5,128 nt of DNA, taken from an uncultured Rivibacter sp. Its GTDB lineage: Bacteria > Pseudomonadota > Gammaproteobacteria > Burkholderiales > Burkholderiaceae. This document shows, in pieces, positions 1-5,128 of this stretch (its first letter is position 1; the number at the start of each line of letters is the position of its first letter). Location of the stretch: positions 1 through 5,128 of the forward strand of contig CAMLLU010000149.1 in the NCBI GenBank assembly GCA_946480925.1, given 5' to 3'. The position numbers and the translations under genes were made by a program. The notes under the pieces were generated by a model. It made no database searches, was not told where the DNA came from, and saw nothing but the letters and a program-made list of their open reading frames with translations.

Positions 1-1550
1 GGCTCGATGGAGGTGATCATGCCCGGCTCCATGGCCATGTTCGCGTCGGGCAGGGCCTTCGAAATGCTTTGCGGGCCTTCGTGCACGTTGAGGAAGTAGC
101 CCACGCCGTGGCCCGTGCCGTGGCCGTATTCCAGGCCTTCGGCCCACAGCGGCGCGCGGGCGATGGCGTCGAGCATGGGTGACAGCGTGCCGCGCGGGAA
201 GCGTGTGCGCGACAGTGCCATCGTGCCCTTGAGCACCAGCGTGTAGTCGCGCTTCTGCTCAGGCGTGGGCGTGCCGATGGGCCACACGCGGGTGATGTCG
301 GTGGTGCCGCCCAGGTATTGCGCGCCGGAGTCGATGAGCAGCAGGCCTTCGGCGGCCAGCCCGTCGGCGCGCGAGATCACCGCGTGCGAGTCTTGCGTGG
401 CGCGGTAGTGGGGCATGGCGCCGTTGGCGTTGAAGCCGGCGATGGTGTTGAAGCTCAGCGACACGAAGCCCGGCTGCCTGGCACGCTCGGCACTCAGGCG
501 TTCGTCGACGGTGAGCTCGGTGATGACCTCGCGGCCCAGCGCCTGCTCGAGCCAGGCGTAGAAGGCGCACATGGCCGCGCCGTCACGTTCCATCGCCTCG
601 CGCACGAAGGCGGCTTCGGCATCGGTCTTGCGGCTCTTGGCGAGCGTGGAGGGGTTGATGGCTTCCACCACCTTCACATGCGGCGCCACGGCTTCGCGCA
701 GGCCCAGCGTCGCGCGCCTCGGGTCGATGAGCAGCGTGCTGCCCGCCGGCAGCGCGGCCAGTGCAGCGGTGGCTTCACCGTAGGGCCGCACGTCGATGCC
801 GTCGGCCGCCAGCGTTTGCGCCAATGCCGCGTCGATCTTGCCTTCACCCACGAACAGTTGCACGGCTTCGCGCGAGATGAGGGCGTGCGACAGGAACACC
901 GGGTTGAAGTTGACGTCGGAGCCGCGCAGGTTGAACAGCCACGCCATGTCGTCCACGGTGGAAATGAAGTGATGCGTGGCACCGTGCCGCGCCATCGCCT
1001 CGCGCACATGCGCCAGCTTGGCCGAGCGCGGCAGCGGTGCCTGCGGCGCGCGGTGCTCGTACACCGGCGCGGTGGGGAGCGTGGGGCGCTCGGGCCAGGC
1101 TTCGGCCAGCACGTCGAGATCGGTGCGCAGCTTCACGCCGGCCCGTTCCAGCGCGGCACGCAGCTGCTGCGCGGCCGCCAGGCCGAGCGTGGTGCCGTCC
1201 ACCGCCACGGTCTGGCCGGCGGGCACGTTGGCGGCCAGCCAGTCCACATGGGCCGATGAATTGCCGGTCTGGATCTTCACCAGTTCGATGCTGCTGCCGG
1301 CCAGCTCGGCCTCTGCCTGCACCCAGTAGCGGCTGTCGGCAAACAGCGCGGCGCGGTCTTGCGCCACCACCAGCATGCCCATCGAGCCGGTGAAGCCCGA
1401 GAACCATTCGCGGCCCTGCCAGCGCCCGGGCAGGTATTCCGAAAGGTGGGGGTCGCTCGACGGCACGAGCACGGCGCGGATGCCGTGGCGCTGCATCGCG
1501 TCGCGCAGCGCGGCCAGGCGGGGGCGGATGGGGGAGGTGCGGGTGTCCAT
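1..1550 (-). CDS. Xaa-Pro aminopeptidase (aminopeptidase P, M24B family), 3' end outside window
   Basis: This gene encodes a cytosolic metallopeptidase that removes the N-terminal residue from peptides with proline in second position. The first 516 codons are in the window; the 3' end is cut off. The layout is that of the long, three-domain form (human XPNPEP1 type, about 600 residues): two creatinase-like N-terminal domains (about residues 8-150 and 165-300; motif AWLFNLRGSDV near 200-212), then the pita-bread catalytic domain from about 305. Visible catalytic residues are His381 in GAMPHY, metal ligands Asp407 and Asp418 (IDSGAQYLGGTTDITR), and His481 in HGTGHGVGYFLNVHEGP, with His477 and His490 beside it. 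Glu516, in the MITSIEP stretch at the window edge, is the probable fourth ligand; the fifth lies outside. The start ATG at 1550-1548 has a GGAG (1561-1558) 7 nt upstream. The gene lies 109 bp downstream of ndh and may be co-transcribed with it. I name the family but not a symbol, because pepP usually denotes the shorter E. coli enzyme. Confidence 0.95.
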   Translation of the reverse strand, partial: MDTRTSPIRPRLAALRDAMQRHGIRAVLVPSSDPHLSEYLPGRWQGREWFSGFTGSMGMLVVAQDRAALFADSRYWVQAEAELAGSSIELVKIQTGNSSAHVDWLAANVPAGQTVAVDGTTLGLAAAQQLRAALERAGVKLRTDLDVLAEAWPERPTLPTAPVYEHRAPQAPLPRSAKLAHVREAMARHGATHHFISTVDDMAWLFNLRGSDVNFNPVFLSHALISREAVQLFVGEGKIDAALAQTLAADGIDVRPYGEATAALAALPAGSTLLIDPRRATLGLREAVAPHVKVVEAINPSTLAKSRKTDAEAAFVREAMERDGAAMCAFYAWLEQALGREVITELTVDERLSAERARQPGFVSLSFNTIAGFNANGAMPHYRATQDSHAVISRADGLAAEGLLLIDSGAQYLGGTTDITRVWPIGTPTPEQKRDYTLVLKGTMALSRTRFPRGTLSPMLDAIARAPLWAEGLEYGHGTGHGVGYFLNVHEGPQSISKALPDANMAMEPGMITSIE

Positions 1551-1565
1551 GGTGAGGCTCCGGCA

Positions 1566-1591
1566 GCGGGCGCGGCGATCGCTGCGCCCGC
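1566..1591. repeat. 26-bp near-perfect palindrome in the leader of the aminopeptidase gene
   Basis: The outer arms GCGGGCGC (1566-1573) and GCGCCCGC (1584-1591) are exact reverse complements. Between them lies GCGATCGC (1575-1582), itself a palindrome, so only the pair 1574/1583 breaks the symmetry. On the minus-strand transcript this can fold into a very GC-rich hairpin. It ends 4 nt before the GGAG ribosome-binding site and 15 nt before the aminopeptidase start codon. No U-run follows, so it is not a classical terminator. It could be a protein-binding site, an mRNA-processing or stability element between ndh and the peptidase gene, or a chance product of high GC. The structure is seen directly; the role is open. 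Confidence 0.6.
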
Positions 1592-1659
1592 GGGTCGTTC
1601 AACGAGGTGAGGTGTGCCGACGATTCTAGGAGCCGCCTCCCGCCCACCGTGCAGCGGGG

Positions 1660-3024
1660 CTACGGACCGCGTTTGGACGGTATGGGATCGGGCACCACGC
1701 GCGCATGCCGCTGCGACGTGAAGTAGGCCCAGGCCCAGTCCATGAACACGACCATGCGGTTGCGAAAGCCGATGAGGAAGTAGATGTGCACGAACAGCCA
1801 GAACAGCCACGCCGGCAAGCCGCTGCCCTTCACGTTGCCGAGCCCAGGCACCTCGACCATCATCACCGCGCGGCGGCGGCCGATGGTGGCGAGCGAGCCG
1901 TAGTCGATGTAGCGGAAGCGCTGCGTGGGCTCGCCGCGCAGCCGGCGCAGGATGTTGGCCGCGGCGGTGCGCCCCATCTGCTTGGCGCCCGGGCTCACGC
2001 CCGGCACCGGCGTGGGCTCGCCCTTGGCGGGGTAGCTCTTGGCGGCGGCCAGGTCGCCCACCACGTAGACCTCGGGGTGGCCGGGCAGGCTGAGGTCGGG
2101 CTCGACCACCACGCGGCCTGCGCGGTCGAGCGTGCAGATGGTGCTGTTGGCGAGCGCGCGGCCCAGCGGCGAGGCCGCCACGCCGGCGGCCCAGATCACC
2201 GTGCGGGCCGGCAGCACGTGCTGGGTCACGGTGCCGTCGTCGGCCTTGGTTTCGTAGCTCAGTCCCTGCGCGTCGATGTGCGTGACGCGTGCGCCGGTGA
2301 GCACCTCCACGCCCAGCGTCTGCAGCTGCTCCTGCGCCTTGGTCGAGAGGTCTTCAGGAAAGGCGCCCAGCACGCGTGCCGTTCCTTCGATGAGCACCAC
2401 GCGTGCCAGTCGCGAGTCGATGCGGTGGAACTCCTTGGGCAGCGTGTGGTAGGCGATCTCGGCCATGGTGCCGGCCATCTCGACGCCCGTGGGGCCGGCG
2501 CCCACCACCGCGAAGGTGAGCCAGGACTCGCGGGCCGGTGATTGAGCGCCTTCGCGTTCGGCGCGCTCGAAGGCGGTGAGCAGGCGGCGGCGGATCTCGA
2601 AGGCGTCGGCCAGCGTCTTGAGGCCCGGCGCATAGCCGGCCCATTCGTCGTGGCCGAAATAGCTGTGCGTGGCGCCGGTGGCGACGATCAGCGTGTCGTA
2701 GGGCACGTGCTCCTGGCCGTCGAGCACCACGCAGCGCGCACGCGCGTCGATGTCGATCACCTCGCCCAGCAGCACCGTGAGATTGCCGCGCTGGATTTCG
2801 TTGCGAAGGATGTGGCGAATGGGGCCCGAGATGGCGGGCGCGGGCAGGCCGGCAGTGGCGACCTGGTAGAGCAGGGGTTGGAAGAGGTGGTGGTTGGTGC
2901 GGTCGATCAGCGTGATCTCGACCGGCGCCTTGGAAAGCTTGCGCACGGCTTCTATGCCGCCGAAGCCGCAGCCGATGATGACGATGCGGGGGCGTTGTGT
3001 TTCGGGGGTAGGGGGTGGTTGCAT
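1660..3024 (-). CDS. ndh: Type II NADH:quinone oxidoreductase (NDH-2), FAD-dependent
   Basis: This is a single-subunit, non-proton-pumping respiratory enzyme on the cytoplasmic face of the inner membrane. It passes electrons from NADH through FAD to ubiquinone. The protein has 454 residues, slightly longer than the usual 400-450. The FAD-binding Rossmann motif is G18-C-G20-F-G-G23 with acidic Asp41 at the end of the second strand. The NDH-2 signature FQPLLYQVATAGL spans 48-60. The second Rossmann motif is G175-A-G177-P-T-G180, followed by Glu213 (VVLIEGT), which favours NADH over NADPH. The FAD-contact motif VYVVGDLAA is at 319-327. Around 342-350 GVSPGAKQM replaces the textbook AQ-type quinone motif, keeping Gln349. 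Residues 404-436 (AWLFWLFVHIYFLIGFRNR and following) are the amphipathic membrane-binding helices. The start ATG at 3024-3022 has an excellent GAGGAG (3036-3031) 6 nt upstream. There is no signal peptide, as expected. A related NAD(P)/FAD oxidoreductase of the same fold is the only realistic alternative. Confidence 0.93.
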   Translation of the reverse strand: MQPPPTPETQRPRIVIIGCGFGGIEAVRKLSKAPVEITLIDRTNHHLFQPLLYQVATAGLPAPAISGPIRHILRNEIQRGNLTVLLGEVIDIDARARCVVLDGQEHVPYDTLIVATGATHSYFGHDEWAGYAPGLKTLADAFEIRRRLLTAFERAEREGAQSPARESWLTFAVVGAGPTGVEMAGTMAEIAYHTLPKEFHRIDSRLARVVLIEGTARVLGAFPEDLSTKAQEQLQTLGVEVLTGARVTHIDAQGLSYETKADDGTVTQHVLPARTVIWAAGVAASPLGRALANSTICTLDRAGRVVVEPDLSLPGHPEVYVVGDLAAAKSYPAKGEPTPVPGVSPGAKQMGRTAAANILRRLRGEPTQRFRYIDYGSLATIGRRRAVMMVEVPGLGNVKGSGLPAWLFWLFVHIYFLIGFRNRMVVFMDWAWAYFTSQRHARVVPDPIPSKRGP

Positions 3025-3100
3025 CTCTTGCTCCTCGGGTGCTTTTTACCAGCGTCTTTGGTGGTTTGTGCGGTGCAGCAAGTTTTGTTTTTGGCTTTGG

Positions 3101-3134
3101 GGGGCGCCCCGGTGGGGCGATGCGGCCTTCGGCC
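3101..3134. repeat. GC-rich palindromes next to repeat copy A
   Basis: GGGGCGCCCC (3101-3110) is a perfect 10-bp palindrome. It overlaps a second hairpin, CGCCCC-GGT-GGGGCG (3105-3119). GGCC-TTC-GGCC follows at 3124-3134. The two overlapping structures are mutually exclusive folds. They directly adjoin copy A and may be part of a longer dispersed element, but copy B has no counterpart for them. Confidence 0.45.
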
Positions 3135-3161
3135 TTTGCCGGGATGCGCGCCCGGCAGCGC

Positions 3162-3197
3162 GGTCCCTTTTCTTTGCGTGCCCAAAGAAAAGGAACC
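3162..3197. repeat. Long A/T-rich stem-loop inside repeat copy A
   Basis: CCTTTTCTTTG (3166-3176) and CAAAGAAAAGG (3183-3193) form a perfect 11-bp stem around the 6-nt loop CGTGCC. Beyond one mismatch, three more pairs extend it to 3162 and 3197. The pyrimidine/purine-tract stem is unlike the GC-rich hairpins around it. Copy B keeps the left arm and loop, but its symmetry is disrupted by an insertion. Confidence 0.6.
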
Positions 3198-3224
3198 AAA
3201 AGAAAGGGCACCCTGCCGTGCTCG

Positions 3225-3245
3225 GTCGGCCCTGAACGGGCCGAC
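3225..3245. repeat. Perfect 8-bp hairpin in copy A, partly kept in copy B
   Basis: GTCGGCCC (3225-3232) and GGGCCGAC (3238-3245) pair perfectly around the loop TGAAC. The equivalent in copy B (3521-3541) has one mismatch in the stem and the complementary loop GTTCA, as expected for an inverted copy. Confidence 0.55.
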
Positions 3246-3290
3246 TGCCCTGCGTGGCTGGTGGCACGAGGGCGGGCAAAGAACTCGCCC

Positions 3291-3475
3291 CTTCGGGGCT
3301 CTCCGTTTTGGGGCTGAGGTTGACGCTATGCGCTGAGCATGCTGCTCTCGGCGAGCGAGCGGTGTTGGTACGCAGCGGTGGAGCCGGCCCCTAGGCCGGC
3401 TCGTCAATCGCGGCCCGAGGGGTGCCCGCGCAGCGGGCCGAGCAAAGCTGTCTGAGCTCCGAAGCCGAAGGCTGA
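3291..3475. other. Spacer between the two inverted repeat copies, with stem-loops
   Basis: This is the 185-bp centre of the inverted pair. It holds GCCCC-TTC-GGGGC (3287-3299, straddling the border with copy A), a 9-bp perfect hairpin (3381-3402), GCCCGC-GCA-GCGGGC (3424-3438) and AGCC-GAA-GGCT (3463-3473). No reading frame with coding character was found, and no inverted terminal ends typical of an insertion sequence were seen. Confidence 0.5.
3381..3402. repeat. 9-bp perfect GC-rich hairpin in the spacer
   Basis: GAGCCGGCC (3381-3389) and GGCCGGCTC (3394-3402) flank the tetraloop CCTA. No T-run follows on either strand, so a factor-independent terminator is not supported. It lies midway between the two repeat copies. 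Confidence 0.55.
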
Positions 3476-3498
3476 GGGCGAGTTCTTTGCTCGCCCTC
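3474..3498. repeat. 9-bp perfect hairpin at the inner end of copy B
   Basis: GAGGGCGAG (3474-3482) and CTCGCCCTC (3490-3498) pair perfectly around the 7-nt loop TTCTTTG. The corresponding part of copy A (3268-3290) has only a 5-bp version (GGGCG/CGCCC). Copy B is therefore the better-preserved form at this end. Confidence 0.55.
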
Positions 3499-3566
3499 GG
3501 GTCGCAAGCTGCGCAGGGCAGTCGGCCCGTTCAGGGGCGACCGAGCACAGTCGGGGTGCCCTTTTC

Positions 3567-3630
3567 TTTGGTGCCTTTGGTGCCTGCGTAACTTCGCTGC
3601 GCGAAGTGAGCAGGCCCCCGCTTCGCGAAC
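3567..3630. repeat. Extra segment in copy B with 9-bp tandem duplication and small hairpins
   Basis: TTTGGTGCC occurs twice in tandem (3567-3575 and 3576-3584), the second copy opening the extra segment absent from copy A. The segment also contains the perfect stem ACTTCGC-TGC-GCGAAGT (3591-3607) and the 8-bp palindrome TTCGCGAA (3622-3629). It may be a real insertion into copy B or an ancestral part lost from copy A; the window cannot tell which. Confidence 0.5.
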
Positions 3631-3641
3631 TTTTGGGCACG

Positions 3642-3680
3642 CAAAAGAAAGGTACTGCGCTGCCGGGCGCACTTCCCGGC
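3642..3680 (-). terminator. Possible terminator of the TAXI-protein transcript
   Basis: On the minus strand, 48 nt after the stop codon, the stem GCCGGG/CCCGGC (3680-3675 and 3667-3662, 7-nt loop) is followed about 10 nt later by the T-rich tract CTTTCTTTTG (3651-3642). The T-tract is interrupted and too far from the stem for a textbook intrinsic terminator, so this is tentative. Copy A has the same arrangement on the plus strand (3138-3175). Confidence 0.25.
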
Positions 3681-3728
3681 GGGCTGCCACCTCGACAAAA
3701 CAACTCATCACGAAGGCAACAAAAGCGC

Positions 3729-5069
3729 CTACCCCGCCACCCCCAACTTCTTCCTAACCAACTCAATATGACTCCGCAACGCATACAACTCATCTGCATG
3801 CGACAGCGGCACGGCAATCCGCTCCACCTTCGCATCCAGCTCATCCAGCTCCTTCAGCAACGCCGCACGATCCGGCTGGGCCTCGGTGAGGTTCTCCTCG
3901 ATCTGCCGCAGCCGCCCATACCAGCGGAAGATGCGCGAGCGGATGCGCAGCTCGTAAAGCGGGGGTACCACGCGCGACAGCGGAATGAGCACCGCGATCA
4001 GCGACACCAGCACCACCCACATGCGGTCGATCAGGTTGGCCGCCCAGAACGGCATGTAGCGCTGCAGGAAAGGCGGCCCGGCGTCGTAGTAGCGCTGGGC
4101 TTCCTTCGAAACCGGCAGCACCGTGTTGCGCGTGGTCGGGAATTCGTCCTTGCGGGCAAACCAGCCGGGCTGGCTGTGGATGGCTCGCGCGGCCTGCACG
4201 AACAGCTGCTGCAGCGCCGGGTGCACGTCTTCGCGCGCCACCAGCATCGCGGTGGGCGCCACCAGTCGCACGTCGGTGGGCGGCAGGTCGCGTGCAAGGT
4301 CGATCACACCGCGCGGCAGCGTCACGGGCGACACGACGGGCAGGCGGCGCGAATAGGCCTCGGCCTGCGCGAAGTCGAGCAGCTGAACGCCCGGCGTCTG
4401 CAGCAGCATCTGCACCATCGGTGACTCCGGCGCCGACACGAACACCAGCGCGTCGATCTCGCCGGCCAGGAAGGCCATCACCGCGGGCGTCTGCTCCAGG
4501 CGCGAGACGGTGAGGTCCTCGGTGTCCAGGCCGTTGGCTTCAAAGAGCCTGCGCATCAGGTTGGTGATGCCGCTGCCGGGCGCGCCGATGTTGATGCGCC
4601 AGCCCTTGAGCTGCGTGAGCCCGGTCACTTTCGGCTGCTTGAGCTTTTCTTGTGCAGCCGCCGCCCGGTAGAAGAGCCACACCGGCTCGTAGAACAGGCT
4701 GCCCAGCGTGAACAGGCCTTCGATTGCCTCTTCCTTGGGCTGGTGCAGCCGCCCGGCGCCGCCTTGCACGAAGGCGAAGTCCACACCGGATTTCTCGTCT
4801 TGCAGCAGGCGCAGGTTTTCGGCCGAGCCCTGTGTCTTGCGCAGCTCCACCGTCACGCCATAGCGCTTGAGATGCTCGACGTAGCGCTGGCCGAATTCGG
4901 TATACGCGCCCTGCTCGGGGCCGGTGGCGAGCACCACGCGTTTCGGCGGCGTCGGGTCGAGCGCCCAGTAGGCCAGGGCCAACAGCGCCACCGCGAGCAC
5001 GAGAACGGGGCCGGCGGTGACCAGCAGGTCGCGAACGGACAGCAGGGTATGGCGCAGGATCTTCGGCAT
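3729..5069 (-). CDS. TAXI-family TRAP solute-binding protein with two membrane anchors
   Basis: The 446-residue protein belongs to the TAXI (TRAP-associated extracytoplasmic immunogenic) solute-receptor family, which binds small, often carboxylate, ligands in the periplasm; its ligand cannot be read from sequence. Instead of a cleaved signal peptide it has an N-terminal membrane helix (about 16-36) after a basic start (K3, R6, R13). The ligand-binding domain covers about 43-335, opening with RVVLATGPEQGAYTEFGQRY and including the family-typical LKGWRINIGAPGSGITNLMRR (about 154-174) and FLAGEIDALVF (200-210). A second membrane helix (about 347-367) is followed by arginines (R375, 377, 379, 382) and a charged, coiled-coil-like tail (about 383-442), predicted cytoplasmic. 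Typical TAXI receptors are about 320-350 residues, so the tail is extra. No TRAP permease gene (DctQ/DctM type) is in the window. The ATG at 5069-5067 gives a sensible short N-terminus, but no clear Shine-Dalgarno sequence precedes it, and the frame stays open to the window edge. Confidence 0.88.
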   Translation of the reverse strand: MPKILRHTLLSVRDLLVTAGPVLVLAVALLALAYWALDPTPPKRVVLATGPEQGAYTEFGQRYVEHLKRYGVTVELRKTQGSAENLRLLQDEKSGVDFAFVQGGAGRLHQPKEEAIEGLFTLGSLFYEPVWLFYRAAAAQEKLKQPKVTGLTQLKGWRINIGAPGSGITNLMRRLFEANGLDTEDLTVSRLEQTPAVMAFLAGEIDALVFVSAPESPMVQMLLQTPGVQLLDFAQAEAYSRRLPVVSPVTLPRGVIDLARDLPPTDVRLVAPTAMLVAREDVHPALQQLFVQAARAIHSQPGWFARKDEFPTTRNTVLPVSKEAQRYYDAGPPFLQRYMPFWAANLIDRMWVVLVSLIAVLIPLSRVVPPLYELRIRSRIFRWYGRLRQIEENLTEAQPDRAALLKELDELDAKVERIAVPLSHADELYALRSHIELVRKKLGVAG

Positions 5070-5128
5070 GGCGTAAGCGTTTCGAGAGCAACGGGAGAGC
5101 AGCGCGCACGATACCTCGGTGAATGACG

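Larger units (their letters stand above)
3138..3290 (+). repeat. Intergenic repeat, copy A
   Basis: This 153-bp segment reappears in diverged form, reverse-complemented, at 3680-3476. Shared blocks in order are: a terminal stem-loop (GCCGGG, 7-nt loop, CCCGGC) at 3138-3156; GCGTGCCCAAAG at 3176-3187; AAGGGCACC at about 3204-3212; GTGCTCGGTCG followed by CCTGAACGGGCCGACTGCC around 3218-3249; and GCAAAGAACTCGCCC at 3276-3290. It contains strong internal hairpins (3162-3197 and 3225-3245). It has no coding signal. I recall such segments as dispersed, REP- or MITE-like intergenic repeats in Comamonadaceae; the dispersal cannot be shown from this window alone. Confidence 0.7.
3476..3680 (-). repeat. 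Intergenic repeat, copy B (inverted, with a ~52-nt insertion)
   Basis: Read on the minus strand, this 205-bp segment parallels copy A from its terminal stem-loop (GCCGGG, 7-nt loop, CCCGGC, 3680-3662) to the shared GCAAAGAACTCGCCC end. It is longer by about 52 nt because of extra sequence at roughly 3576-3630. It begins 48 bp after the TAXI-protein stop codon. With copy A pointing the other way, the pair could form a very long, imperfect cruciform or RNA hairpin of about 150 paired bases around the spacer. Confidence 0.7.
3025..3728. other. 704-bp gene-free interval filled by repeats and hairpins
   Basis: No convincing gene lies between the TAXI-protein stop and the ndh start. Open frames cross it on both strands, but they run through inverted repeats, lack good ribosome-binding sites and give low-complexity Arg/Pro/Ala/Ser-rich products typical of translated intergenic repeats. 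From the ndh side it holds: a 76-bp ndh-proximal leader with A/T-rich tracts (3025-3100); a GC-rich palindromic block (3101-3134); repeat copy A (3138-3290); a spacer with its own stem-loops (3291-3475); repeat copy B in the opposite orientation (3476-3680); and 48 bp of AT-richer sequence after the TAXI stop (3681-3728). Any ndh promoter must lie here unless transcription reads through; I see no strong sigma-70 pair. Confidence 0.8.

Noticed and set aside
318..1259. Long plus-strand open frame (313 codons) opposite the aminopeptidase gene.
   Set aside because: It is exactly antisense to a clearly conserved protein. Its product is His/Arg/Gly/Ala-rich without any recognisable domain, as expected from third-position GC bias on the opposite strand.
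1551..1659. Intrinsic terminator between ndh and the aminopeptidase gene.
   Set aside because: The palindrome there is not followed by a U-run on the minus-strand transcript.
3043..3048. TAAAAA, preceded by TGG, on the minus strand as a -10 element for ndh.
   Set aside because: It matches the consensus at only 4 of 6 bases, has no -35 at the right distance, and would place the transcript start at the Shine-Dalgarno sequence.
1705..3336. Two plus-strand open frames in tandem (1705-2541 and 2542-3336) opposite ndh.
   Set aside because: They are antisense to NDH-2, whose motifs are intact, and the second runs on into the repeat. Both are GC-bias shadows.
3138..3680. Insertion sequence or transposon remnant with terminal inverted repeats.
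   Set aside because: The inverted copies are about 150-200 bp, hairpin-rich and surround only 185 bp with no transposase fragment; I also saw no flanking target-site duplication.
3138..3680. CRISPR array.
   Set aside because: There are only two copies, in opposite orientation, of very different length from CRISPR repeats, and no regular spacers.
2952..3844. Several open frames of about 75-150 codons on both strands across the repeat region.
   Set aside because: They cross inverted repeats and hairpins, overlap real genes, have no good ribosome-binding sites and give low-complexity sequence. Translated intergenic repeats often appear in databases as hypothetical proteins.

Overview
The window looks like ordinary chromosome from a GC-rich betaproteobacterium. 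It probably belongs to Burkholderiales, most likely a Variovorax-like member of Comamonadaceae. This rests on the strong G/C codon bias, the character of the three proteins, and a type of intergenic repeat that I recall as common in that group. The placement is an inference; no marker gene is present.

All three genes are on the minus strand, so transcription runs from high to low coordinates. At 5069-3729 lies a TAXI-type (TRAP-associated) solute-binding protein, unusual in having membrane anchors at both ends and a cytoplasmic coiled-coil tail. Next is a 704-bp gene-free interval (3025-3728). It holds two inverted, diverged copies of one hairpin-rich repeat, a spacer between them, and several further stem-loops. 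At 3024-1660 is a type II NADH dehydrogenase (NDH-2), complete, with both dinucleotide-binding motifs and the C-terminal membrane-binding helices. After a 109-bp gap carrying a 26-bp near-perfect palindrome comes an M24B Xaa-Pro aminopeptidase (aminopeptidase P, eukaryotic-type long form). It starts at 1550 and runs off the left edge.

Nothing suggests that the three genes form one pathway. NDH-2 feeds NADH electrons to quinone, aminopeptidase P trims peptides with proline at position 2, and the TAXI protein probably senses or binds a small ligand in the periplasm. ndh and the peptidase gene could share a transcript. The TAXI gene is separated from them by the repeat block, which may terminate its mRNA. 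Long plus-strand open frames opposite the genes are GC-bias shadows.

I see no convincing new biological system. The parts most worth a second look are the inverted repeat pair with its 52-nt insertion, the palindrome beside the peptidase ribosome-binding site, and the orphan double-anchored TAXI protein.
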